Shown in pieces: positions 42,800-50,275 of a DNA stretch of 64,000 nt. Below the pieces are notes generated by a model that worked only from the letters and a program-made list of their open reading frames with translations, had not been told where the DNA came from and made no database searches. The stretch is from assembly GCA_050486545.1 (NCBI GenBank), contig JBJHDM010000003.1:1-64000 (forward strand). Reading direction: 5' to 3'. Source of the DNA: DAOMNN01 sp050486545 (lineage in GTDB: Bacteria > Pseudomonadota > Gammaproteobacteria > Burkholderiales > Rhodocyclaceae). Position numbers and translations under genes: made by a program. Each line of letters starts with the position of its first letter. The first letter of the stretch is position 1.

Positions 42800-43678
42800 T
42801 CACTCGAACAGTGCCCGAACCGCCTGTGCGTGCGCCCGGATTTCCGGCTCGAGCGCCAGCCAGGCTTCATCCAGTGCCGGACGCTCGACCGACTGTACCC
42901 CACTCTCCTGCATCAGCCATTCCCGCCCACCGCCGGCGATCAGGTTGCTCACATAGACCACGTCGCGAAGGTTCAGCAGTTCGGCAGGCATCTCGCGCGG
43001 TTCGTCATGATCGCGAATCGCATCGATGATCTCCGCCGGGACACGAAGGGCCTCTACCAGCGAGACGCCGATGTTCTCGTGCCACTGGGCCACCAGATAC
43101 CGGACGGTATCGGGTCGCACCCGGAGTTCCTCGTAGCGGGTCGCACGGTAGAGCATGTAGAACGCGCCGAGATCGTGAATCAAGCCGGCGTATAGCGCTT
43201 CATCCGGGTTGAGCCGAGTCAGCTTCCCGGCCACTACATAGGCGGCCGAAGCGGTCAGCAGCGAATGCTCCCACAGCGCGCCGGCCAGATCCTGAAAGTC
43301 GGCCATCTCGCGCGATCGGATAAGCTGTTTGATCGCGATCGCCAGCGTGACGCTGCGCACCGTCTTCAATCCCAGCCGGGTCACCGCCGAGCGGACATCC
43401 CGCACCACCGGACCGCCCGGATTGATCGAGGCCGAATTGGCCATGCGCAACAGCCGCGTCGGAATCAGCGGCTCGGCATTGAGCAGCATGAGCAACTGGT
43501 CGAGCGAAACGTTCTCGTCGGCCGTCAGCTCGCGCAGACGGACGGCCACATCGAAGCAGGTCGGGAACACGATCTCGCCCTGCAACTCCTGTGCGATGTC
43601 CTCGAGCATCTGGAAGCGCTGTTCGCTGAGCGCCCGCCCCGTCTTGTCCGCATCGATCGCCCTATGCATCGCCTCCAT
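42800..43678 (-). CDS. HDOD-domain signalling protein
   Basis: The 292-residue protein carries an HDOD domain, an HD-related fold without phosphodiesterase metals. Typical stretches are FPTCFDVAVRLRELTADENVSL, LLNAEPLIPTRLLRMANSA, AVTRLGLKTVRSVTLAIAI and LWEHSLLTASAAYVVAGKL, then LNPDEALYAGLIHDLGAFYML. HDOD proteins act as adaptors in chemotaxis, c-di-GMP or stress signalling. It stands alone. The start at 43678 has GGGGAG just upstream; the ATG at 43669 is an alternative. Confidence 0.85.
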   Translation of the reverse strand: MEAMHRAIDADKTGRALSEQRFQMLEDIAQELQGEIVFPTCFDVAVRLRELTADENVSLDQLLMLLNAEPLIPTRLLRMANSASINPGGPVVRDVRSAVTRLGLKTVRSVTLAIAIKQLIRSREMADFQDLAGALWEHSLLTASAAYVVAGKLTRLNPDEALYAGLIHDLGAFYMLYRATRYEELRVRPDTVRYLVAQWHENIGVSLVEALRVPAEIIDAIRDHDEPREMPAELLNLRDVVYVSNLIAGGGREWLMQESGVQSVERPALDEAWLALEPEIRAHAQAVRALFE

Positions 43679-43912
43679 CCACTCCCCACCGTCTGTGCGC
43701 CAACGCCAACTGCCCGGAAAGCCCGGGCGACCAACTCCTTCTATATATCGTACCGTGATCGAGACCTCGGGAAGCGGAAGTTTTCCCGGTCACCATGCCG
43801 TAATCCCGGGCCGATTCAACGCGGAAGGCACGGTGTCATGTACCGCATGACTATGGCAACCTGGATGCTTGCCACAGTCAGTACGCAACAAACCTGCCGC
43901 ACAAAGCAACAC

Positions 43913-43942
43913 AGCGCATTACACGGCAAGGTGTAATGCGCT
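43913..43942 (-). terminator. Intrinsic terminator of tRNA-Ala
   Basis: AGCGCATTACAC (43913-43924) is perfectly complementary to GTGTAATGCGCT (43931-43942), a 12-bp stem with a six-base loop, starting 18 bases after the tRNA 3' end on the minus strand and followed by a moderately T-rich run. The rest of the 43679-43960 gap shows no gene. Confidence 0.7.
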
Positions 43943-43960
43943 GATGCAATGATGAATTCT

Positions 43961-44036
43961 TGGTGGACCGAAGGAGGATCGAACTCCCGACCTCTGCATT
44001 GCGAACGCAGCGCTCTCCCAGCTGAGCTATCGGCCC
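43961..44036 (-). tRNA. tRNA-Ala (anticodon CGC)
   Basis: The minus strand folds as a 76-base tRNA. Acceptor GGGCCGA pairs with TCGGTCC, including the G3-U70 wobble pair that identifies alanine tRNAs. The D arm is AGCTCAGCTGGGAGAGC, the anticodon loop is TTCGCAA with CGC (reads GCG), the T arm has GTTCGATCC, and a genomic ACCA end is present. It has its own promoter upstream and a terminator downstream. Confidence 0.96.
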
Positions 44037-44049
44037 TCAGGAGTTGCGG

Positions 44050-44078
44050 ATTATAGACAGGCCGGGACGAATTGGGAA
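44050..44078 (-). promoter_or_regulatory. Promoter of tRNA-Ala
   Basis: On the minus strand TTCCCA (44078-44073) and a perfect TATAAT (44055-44050) are spaced by 17 bases, ending 14 bases upstream of the tRNA 5' end. It fits in the 44-base gap to the sua5 stop. Confidence 0.75.
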
Positions 44079-44080
44079 GA

Positions 44081-45094
44081 TCAGGTCTCGTCGAAGGCGC
44101 CCGAGCCCGTGGCGGCACGGCGCAGCCGGTCGGTTACCGCCAGCCATTCCGGGGATGCGGGGAGTGCTTCGACCAGAATGCAGTCGGCGCCGGCCGTGTC
44201 GAGCCGACGCAAGGCGGCATAGAGGTCGTGGGCGTAGTCGCGCACATCGGCCGCGGCATGAAGCCAGACCAGGCGCGGATCGTGTGGATCGGGGTGGGTT
44301 CGGGCGAGCACGGCAACGACCCGGCCCGCTTCGACCAGCACCGACGCCGCATCATGCAGTTGCTCGGGCGACACCAGCCGCAACGGCGTGCCGGGCGCGT
44401 AGTGGGCCGCGAGCGAACCCGATACGCGCGGCACCGAATCCGTACCGTCACGCGGCACTTCGTCGCGCCGCACGGGATGACGGCCGATGACCGCCGCGAT
44501 CTCGTCCGCGGAGATCGCCCCGGGACGCAGGATCGTGGGGACGTTTCCGGAAAGATCGAGAATCGTCGACTCGATGCCGACATCGCAGTGGCCGCCATCG
44601 AGAACCATCGGGACCCGGTCGCCGAGTTCCTCGCGCACATGCGCCGCGGTGGTCGGGCTGATGCGTCCGAAGCGGTTCGCGCTCGGCGCGGCGATCCCGG
44701 AATCGAACGCGCGCAACAGGGCCAGCGCGACGGGATGGGCCGGTACGCGCACCCCGACCGTATCCTGCCCCCCCGTGACCTCGTCGGGAACGTTCTCTCC
44801 CCGGGCGAGGATCAACGTCAGGGGGCCGGGCCAGAACGCCGCGGCAAGCGCGATGGCCTCCTTCGGGATACGGGCCGCCCACCGCGACAGGTGCTCCGCA
44901 TCCGGAAGATGGACAATCAGCGGATGATCGGCGGGACGGCCCTTGGCCGCAAAGATCTTGCGGACCGCATCGGGGTTCAGGGCATCGGCGCCGAGGCCAT
45001 AGACGGTCTCGGTCGGAAGTGCGACCAGCTCACCGCCGCGCAGCAGGTCGACCGCGTCCAGGATCGCCTGCGCAGTCGGCTCGACCAGCCTCAT
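44081..45094 (-). CDS. sua5: Threonylcarbamoyl-AMP synthase, Sua5 type
   Basis: Sua5 makes threonylcarbamoyl-AMP for the t6A37 modification of ANN-decoding tRNAs. The 337-residue protein has an N-terminal YrdC domain with ALPTETVYGLGADA (near residue 26), KGRPADHPL and PSANRFGRISPTTA, and a C-terminal Sua5 domain (about 215-330) that the shorter TsaC lacks. Its ATG overlaps the purK stop by four bases, so it is the last gene of a folD-purE-purK-sua5 chain. Confidence 0.92.
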   Translation of the reverse strand: MRLVEPTAQAILDAVDLLRGGELVALPTETVYGLGADALNPDAVRKIFAAKGRPADHPLIVHLPDAEHLSRWAARIPKEAIALAAAFWPGPLTLILARGENVPDEVTGGQDTVGVRVPAHPVALALLRAFDSGIAAPSANRFGRISPTTAAHVREELGDRVPMVLDGGHCDVGIESTILDLSGNVPTILRPGAISADEIAAVIGRHPVRRDEVPRDGTDSVPRVSGSLAAHYAPGTPLRLVSPEQLHDAASVLVEAGRVVAVLARTHPDPHDPRLVWLHAAADVRDYAHDLYAALRRLDTAGADCILVEALPASPEWLAVTDRLRRAATGSGAFDET

Positions 45095-46236
45095 TCGTCC
45101 CGGATCCCGATCGCCGCACGGGCCTCGAGCGCGGTCGCGAGGACTTCCGCCGGATCGTTGCCGATGACGGTGAAGTGCCCCATCTTGCGGCCGGGCCGCG
45201 CGTGATGCTTGCCGTACAGGTGCAGGCGCAGCCCCGGCACACCATGCAATACGGACCAGTCAGGCTCGCGATAGCGATCGGCGTCGTACCACAGCTCACC
45301 GAGCAGGTTGACCATCACGGCCGGCGAATGCTGACGCGGAACGCCCAGGGGCAGGCCGCACAGTGCGCGTACCTGCTGCTCGTACTGGCTCGTCATGCAG
45401 GCATCGAGCGTATGGTGGCCACTGTTGTGCGGGCGAGGGGCCATTTCATTGACAAACAGCTCTCCGCGGCAGACGAAGAACTCGACCGCGAGGGTGCCCA
45501 CGTAACCCAGTCGCTCGGCGATGCGCTCGGCGATCCACTGCGCGTGGTCGCGCTGCGCTGCGGTGGCGCGCGCCGGTGCGATGGTGACGTCGAGGATGCC
45601 GTTGCGGTGGCGATTCTCCACGGTGGGGAAGCACCGCATGTGACCGCCCTCGTCCCGCGCGAGTACCACCGACACCTCGAAATCGAGCGTCAGCATGCGC
45701 TCCAGCACGCAAGACTCATTGTGAAACTGGTGGAACGCGTGCAGGGCCTCGTCGCGGTTGACGACCCGCGCCTGGCCTTTGCCGTCGTAGCCGAACCGGG
45801 CCACCTTGAGGATGGCGGGAAACAGCGCTTCATCGGCGTCGCAGATGTCCTCTTCGCTGCGGATCACCGCAAACGGGCCATGCGGCAGGTCGTTTTCGGC
45901 GAGAAAGGTCTTCTCGTCGATACGGTTCTGGCACACGGCGACTGCCGAGGGGGCCGGGTGCACGGGAATGAACTTGAGGAGGTATTCGAGGGTTCCTGCG
46001 GGGACGTTCTCGAATTCGGTCGTGACTGCGGCACACCCGGCCGCAAACTCGTCCAGTGCGGCGAAATCCTCGTAGGCCGCGACGACATGACGGTCCGCGA
46101 TCAATCCGGCCGGGCTGTGCGGATCGGGGTCCAGCACCCAGACCTTGTAGCCGGCCTCGTGTGCGGCCGCGACGAAGAAGCGGCCGAGCTGGCCGCCTCC
46201 GAGCATGCCCAGCGTCGCAGGCGGGAGGATCATCAC
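45091..46236 (-). CDS. purK: 5-(carboxyamino)imidazole ribonucleotide synthase
   Basis: PurK uses ATP and bicarbonate to carboxylate AIR in purine synthesis. The 381-residue ATP-grasp enzyme starts ILPPATLGMLGGGQLGRFF and contains the ATP-grasp segments PAILKVARFGYDGKGQ (near residue 143), FEVSVVLARD and FVNEMAPRPHNSGH (near 265). Both its start and its stop overlap neighbours by four bases (purE upstream, sua5 downstream). Confidence 0.96.
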   Translation of the reverse strand: MMILPPATLGMLGGGQLGRFFVAAAHEAGYKVWVLDPDPHSPAGLIADRHVVAAYEDFAALDEFAAGCAAVTTEFENVPAGTLEYLLKFIPVHPAPSAVAVCQNRIDEKTFLAENDLPHGPFAVIRSEEDICDADEALFPAILKVARFGYDGKGQARVVNRDEALHAFHQFHNESCVLERMLTLDFEVSVVLARDEGGHMRCFPTVENRHRNGILDVTIAPARATAAQRDHAQWIAERIAERLGYVGTLAVEFFVCRGELFVNEMAPRPHNSGHHTLDACMTSQYEQQVRALCGLPLGVPRQHSPAVMVNLLGELWYDADRYREPDWSVLHGVPGLRLHLYGKHHARPGRKMGHFTVIGNDPAEVLATALEARAAIGIRDE

Positions 46237-46727
46237 GCCTCCGGCAATTTCATGTCGAGCACGCTCTGCGTCTGGCGCGCACGAAACGCATCGAGCTTGG
46301 CCTCCAGCGACGAATCCGTGACCGCAAGCATCGCCACGGCGAACAAGGCCGCGTTGGCAGCCCCCGCCTCGCCGATCGCGAACGTCGCCACCGGCACACC
46401 CTTGGGCATCTGCACGATCGACAGCAGGGAATCCTGACCCGAGAGCGCCTTCGATTGCACCGGCACGCCCAGCACCGGCACCGTGGTCTTGGACGCGACC
46501 ATGCCCGGCAGATGTGCGGCACCGCCAGCACCGGCGATGATGGCCTTCAGCCCGCGCGACCGCGCCGATTGCGCGTACTCGAACATCCGGTCGGGCGTAC
46601 GGTGGGCGGAGACGACCTGCGCCTCGAAAGGAACGCCGAACGCTTCCAGCATCTTCGCGGCGGCCTGCATCGTGGGCCAGTCCGAATCGGACCCCATGAT
46701 GATGCCGACGACAGGATTCCCGTTCAT
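46233..46727 (-). CDS. purE: 5-(carboxyamino)imidazole ribonucleotide mutase
   Basis: PurE converts N5-CAIR to CAIR, the step after PurK. The 164-residue protein carries the class I motifs GIIMGSDSDWPTM (near residue 9), VVSAHRTPDRMFEYA (near 38) and IAGAGGAAHLPGMVA (near 64), with catalytic His in SAHRT. The ATG at 46727 overlaps the folD stop and its own stop overlaps the purK start. Confidence 0.97.
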   Translation of the reverse strand: MNGNPVVGIIMGSDSDWPTMQAAAKMLEAFGVPFEAQVVSAHRTPDRMFEYAQSARSRGLKAIIAGAGGAAHLPGMVASKTTVPVLGVPVQSKALSGQDSLLSIVQMPKGVPVATFAIGEAGAANAALFAVAMLAVTDSSLEAKLDAFRARQTQSVLDMKLPEA

Positions 46728-47602
46728 CGCGCTCGCCCTCCCGCGGCCGCCCGCTCGGCCGATTCGACGGTGTTCGTCAGCAACATCGTGATGGTCATCG
46801 GCCCGACGCCGCCGGGAACCGGCGTGATCACCGCGGCCACTTCCGCGACCGAGGCGAAATCCACGTCCCCGCACAGCTTGCCCGCGTCGGGGCCATCCTG
46901 CAGCCGGTTGATCCCGACATCGATGACGACCGCACCGGGCTTGACCATGTCGCCCTTGACGAAACGGGGGCGGCCGACGGCCGCGACGAGGATGTCGGCG
47001 CGGCGGCAGTGCCCCGCCAGATCGCGCGTCTTCGAGTGACAGACGGTGACCGTCGCACCGGCATTGGTCAGCAGCATTGCCATCGGTTTGCCGACGATAT
47101 TGGAACGACCGATCACGACCGCTTCGGCGCCCTGCACGGCAACGTTCTCGGCTTCGAGCATCTTCATCACACCGTACGGCGTGCACGGAACGAAGCCCGG
47201 CTTGCCCTGGGACAGTCGCCCGACGTTTTCGGCATGGAAGCCGTCGACGTCCTTGTCGACCGCAATGGCTTCGAGGATGGCGGCCTCATCGAACTGCGGT
47301 GGGAGCGGAAGCTGGACCAGGATGCCGTGAACGCCGCGGTCGGCGTTCAGCGCGGCAATCCGCTCGAAGACTTCGGACGGGTCCGCATCGGCGGGGTATT
47401 CGTACTTGAGGGAACCGATGCCCGCCTTCGCGCAGGCCGCGACCTTGTTGCGCACGTAGACCGCCGAGGCCGGATCTTCCCCGACCAGGAGGACTGCGAG
47501 GCAGGGCTCGATGCCCTGCTCGCGCAGTGCCGCAGCGCGTTGTGCGAGTTGCTCGCGCAAACGCGCGCCCAATGCATTGCCGTCAAGAATTCGAGCCGCC
47601 AT
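46724..47602 (-). CDS. folD: Bifunctional methylenetetrahydrofolate dehydrogenase/cyclohydrolase
   Basis: FolD interconverts methylene-, methenyl- and 10-formyl-tetrahydrofolate, supplying one-carbon units to purines. The 292-residue protein has the catalytic YVRNKVAACAKAGI (near residue 49), VQLPLPPQFD, the Rossmann motif VVIGRSNIVGKP (near 165) and PVPGGVGPMT (near 270). It is the first gene of the overlapping folD-purE-purK-sua5 set. A minus-strand TAGAAT sequence about 30 bases upstream could be its minus-10. It is a natural functional partner of the pur genes. Confidence 0.96.
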   Translation of the reverse strand: MAARILDGNALGARLREQLAQRAAALREQGIEPCLAVLLVGEDPASAVYVRNKVAACAKAGIGSLKYEYPADADPSEVFERIAALNADRGVHGILVQLPLPPQFDEAAILEAIAVDKDVDGFHAENVGRLSQGKPGFVPCTPYGVMKMLEAENVAVQGAEAVVIGRSNIVGKPMAMLLTNAGATVTVCHSKTRDLAGHCRRADILVAAVGRPRFVKGDMVKPGAVVIDVGINRLQDGPDAGKLCGDVDFASVAEVAAVITPVPGGVGPMTITMLLTNTVESAERAAAGGRAR

Positions 47603-47684
47603 CGAAGAAGCCCCTTCAGGAAAACCGGGAATTCTATCAAAGACGCGCGGTTTTTTCCGGCGCGCCGATGCCGGCGACCCGGGC

Positions 47685-48293
47685 TCAGGCCGCCAGGGCT
47701 TCGCCCGAGACGGCGCGGCGACCCCTTTCGAAGGCTTCCCGGTTCAGCTCCACCAGTGCCGGCTTGCGCGCGGTGAAGCGACCGAGTACGGCATCGCGCA
47801 GGACTTCCGCAGGGAACGGCAGACGATCGGACATGGCGCCGAGCATCACGGTATTGCCCAGACGGATGTTGCCCAGCTCCAGTGCGAGCGAAGTCGCGTC
47901 GAAGGAATGCAGGGACAAGCCGAGTTCGAGCATCTGGGCGACCGGGTCTTCGGGATAGTCGAACAACCCGATGTTCACCACCGGCGGCACGATCCTCCCC
48001 GTATTGACCAGCGCGACCCCACCGGGACGCAGCATGTGGCCCCAGCGTAGCGCCTCGGCCGCCTCGAAACCGACCAGCAGGTCGGCTTCCCCGGCAAGCA
48101 CCTGGGGAGAGCGGACCTCTTCGCCGAAGCGCAGGTGCGAAGTCACGACCCCGCCACGCTGGCTCATGCCCGCGACCTCGGTCTTCTTCACATCGAAGCC
48201 CAGCGACAGCGCCGCTTCGGCCAGGATCTCGGTAGCCGTCATGACGCCCTGCCCGCCGACGCCGCAAACGATGATGTTGGTGATCGTGGTCAT
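47685..48293 (-). CDS. iorB: Indolepyruvate ferredoxin oxidoreductase beta subunit
   Basis: IorB carries the gamma-type domain of 2-oxoacid:ferredoxin oxidoreductases. The 202-residue protein opens with IIVCGVGGQGVMTATEILAEA and has VKKTEVAGMSQRGGVVTSHLR, both diagnostic. With IorA it oxidatively decarboxylates arylpyruvates from Trp, Phe and Tyr to aryl-acetyl-CoA, reducing ferredoxin. It begins four bases after the iorA stop. The length is typical. Confidence 0.94.
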   Translation of the reverse strand: MTTITNIIVCGVGGQGVMTATEILAEAALSLGFDVKKTEVAGMSQRGGVVTSHLRFGEEVRSPQVLAGEADLLVGFEAAEALRWGHMLRPGGVALVNTGRIVPPVVNIGLFDYPEDPVAQMLELGLSLHSFDATSLALELGNIRLGNTVMLGAMSDRLPFPAEVLRDAVLGRFTARKPALVELNREAFERGRRAVSGEALAA

Positions 48294-48297
48294 GTTC

Positions 48298-50169
48298 TCA
48301 ACGCCTCACGAACTGCATGGGTTGGACGGATTGCTTGGGGTCCGCATGAAGGATGGCTTCCGGCGCGCACGGCTGCACGCACAGGCCGCAGCCGGTACAG
48401 GCGGCGGTCTCGATCCGCACGAAGGCCAGGTCGACTTCCTTGCCCGAAGCCTTGACCTCCTTGTCGCGCCGTGTGACGTGGATCGCCGGGCAACCAACAT
48501 CCAGGCAATTGCCGCAACCGGTGCAGAGGTCTTCCTTGACGAGATAGGGCTGAGTCGGCTCGTAGTGGTCGATCAGCACGCACGGGCGATCGGTGATGAT
48601 GACCGACGGTTCGTCGATCTTGGTTTCCTCTCGCAAGGTCTTGAACAGAACCGGGAGCTGGTAGGGATCGACGACGCGGATGCGTTCCTTCTTCACCCCG
48701 AGCGCCTCGCACAGCTTCGCGAAATCGACACGCGGCGCCTCGTCTCCATGAATGTCGCGCCCGCTGCCCGGGTTCTCCTGACCACCGGTCATGCCCACCG
48801 TACGGTTGTCCAGCAGCAGGATGGTGACGTTGCCGCGGTTGTACGTGATGTCGAGCAGGCCCTGCATTCCCATGTGCATGAAGGTCGAGTCGCCGATGAC
48901 GGCAAGCACCTTCTTGTTCGCATCGGCCGGACCGCGCCCCTTGTCCATGCCCAGCGCCATGCCCATCGACGCACCCATCGAGATACAGGCATCCAGCGCG
49001 TTCCAGGGGTGGCCGGCGCCCAGCGTATAACAGCCGATATCCCCCGCGATGAGCAGGTTGCGCATCTGCGAGATCGTGTAATAGATGCCCAGGTGCGGGC
49101 ACGCCACGCACAGCGTCGGCGGACGCGGAAAGATCGGCTGCGGCGCGATCCGGGGCTCGTCGGCAACGATCTCGCCACGCAGGCGAGCGACGCCGCGGCG
49201 CAGCACGTCCGGTGCGAGCTCTCCCGATCGGGGCACCACGTCCTTGCCGTAGCAGTCGATTCCGGCCGCACGGATCTCGGCTTCGAGCAACGGCTCGATC
49301 TCTTCGGCCACCAGCAGCTTGTCGACCGAGGCGGCAAACTCGCGCAGACGGTTCATCGGAGGCGGGTAGGACATGCCGAGCTTGAACACCGGCGCATCCG
49401 GAAACGCTTCGCGGGCGTGCATGAAGACCGGCCCGGACGTTACGATGCCGACGCTCCGGTCGGCACCTTCGGTGACGATATTCAGGTCGGACGCCTCGGA
49501 CGCCTCGCGCAAGGCATCGTCGCGATCGAACAGCATCGGCAGCCGGATCTTGGCGTGTCCGGGAACCATGACCCAGCGCTGCGGATCCTTCTCGAATCCG
49601 GCACTCTCGACCGGTTGGCGCTCACCCGTCTGCACCACCCCCTTGACGTGGCAGATCCGCGTGGTCATGCGCAGGATCACCGGGGCAGCAAAGCGTTCCG
49701 ACAGCTCGAACGCGGTCCTGGTCATCGCGTAGGCCTCCTGCGAATCGGCCGGCTCGAGCACCGGCACGTGCGCGAAACGCCCCCAGAAGCGCGAATCCTG
49801 CTCGTTCTGCGACGACGACAGGCCGACGTCGTCGGCAACCGCGATCACGAGGCCGCCCTTGACTCCGGTCAGCGTCAGCGTCATCAGCGCGTCGGACGCC
49901 ACGTTCAGACCGACGTGCTTCATCGCGCAGAACGCACGCGTGCCCATCATCGAAGCACCGAACGCGATCTCGAGCGAAGTCTTCTCGTTGACGGCCCATT
50001 CGGTATACAGATCCGGATAGTGCGCAAGCACTTCCAGGATCTCGGTCGAGGGCGTTCCGGGGTACGCCGCAGCCACACCGACACCCGATTCCCACACTGC
50101 ACGGGCTACCGCCTCGTTGCCGGACATAAACGACCGGCCCGCCGCCGGCACCTTCATCGGAGCACCCAT
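48298..50169 (-). CDS. iorA: Indolepyruvate ferredoxin oxidoreductase alpha subunit
   Basis: The 623-residue catalytic subunit has an N-terminal pyrimidine-binding domain (AAAYPGTPSTEIL, near residue 34), a central linker, a thiamine-diphosphate domain (GDIGCYTLG..., GDSTFMHMGMQGL, near 420-450) and a C-terminal ferredoxin domain with CTGCGNCLDVGC and CTGCGLCVQPC (two [4Fe-4S], about 560-610). It acts on indolepyruvate and phenylpyruvate. ATG at 50169 and at 50157 are both possible. A perfect FNR-type site lies 71 bases upstream. Confidence 0.94.
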   Translation of the reverse strand: MGAPMKVPAAGRSFMSGNEAVARAVWESGVGVAAAYPGTPSTEILEVLAHYPDLYTEWAVNEKTSLEIAFGASMMGTRAFCAMKHVGLNVASDALMTLTLTGVKGGLVIAVADDVGLSSSQNEQDSRFWGRFAHVPVLEPADSQEAYAMTRTAFELSERFAAPVILRMTTRICHVKGVVQTGERQPVESAGFEKDPQRWVMVPGHAKIRLPMLFDRDDALREASEASDLNIVTEGADRSVGIVTSGPVFMHAREAFPDAPVFKLGMSYPPPMNRLREFAASVDKLLVAEEIEPLLEAEIRAAGIDCYGKDVVPRSGELAPDVLRRGVARLRGEIVADEPRIAPQPIFPRPPTLCVACPHLGIYYTISQMRNLLIAGDIGCYTLGAGHPWNALDACISMGASMGMALGMDKGRGPADANKKVLAVIGDSTFMHMGMQGLLDITYNRGNVTILLLDNRTVGMTGGQENPGSGRDIHGDEAPRVDFAKLCEALGVKKERIRVVDPYQLPVLFKTLREETKIDEPSVIITDRPCVLIDHYEPTQPYLVKEDLCTGCGNCLDVGCPAIHVTRRDKEVKASGKEVDLAFVRIETAACTGCGLCVQPCAPEAILHADPKQSVQPMQFVRR

Positions 50170-50212
50170 CCACCCAACTCCCGCAAGATACGAATGATTT
50201 GATCGAAAACAG

Positions 50213-50254
50213 AACCTACCGCACGGTCAACGATAGTCCGTTGATGAAGATCAA
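50213..50254 (-). promoter_or_regulatory. FNR/ANR box with class II minus-10 before iorA
   Basis: TTGAT-GAAG-ATCAA (50241-50254) matches the FNR/ANR consensus at all ten positions. On the minus strand TAGGTT (50218-50213) begins 22 bases after the box, exactly the spacing of a class II activated promoter (box centred at -41.5), with a start predicted near 50206 and a leader of about 37 bases. Confidence 0.75.
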
Positions 50255-50275
50255 CTTCCCACGCGATTCGGAGAT

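Noticed and set aside
47971..50202. A 743-residue plus-strand open frame
   Set aside because: It is antisense to iorA and iorB, both with clear domains; no ribosome binding site or family motif.
50241..50254. The plus-strand direction of the FNR box as a promoter for a rightward gene
   Set aside because: The box is palindromic, but the only gene downstream at the correct distance is iorA on the minus strand; the opposite direction leads into the 3' end of the antiporter gene.
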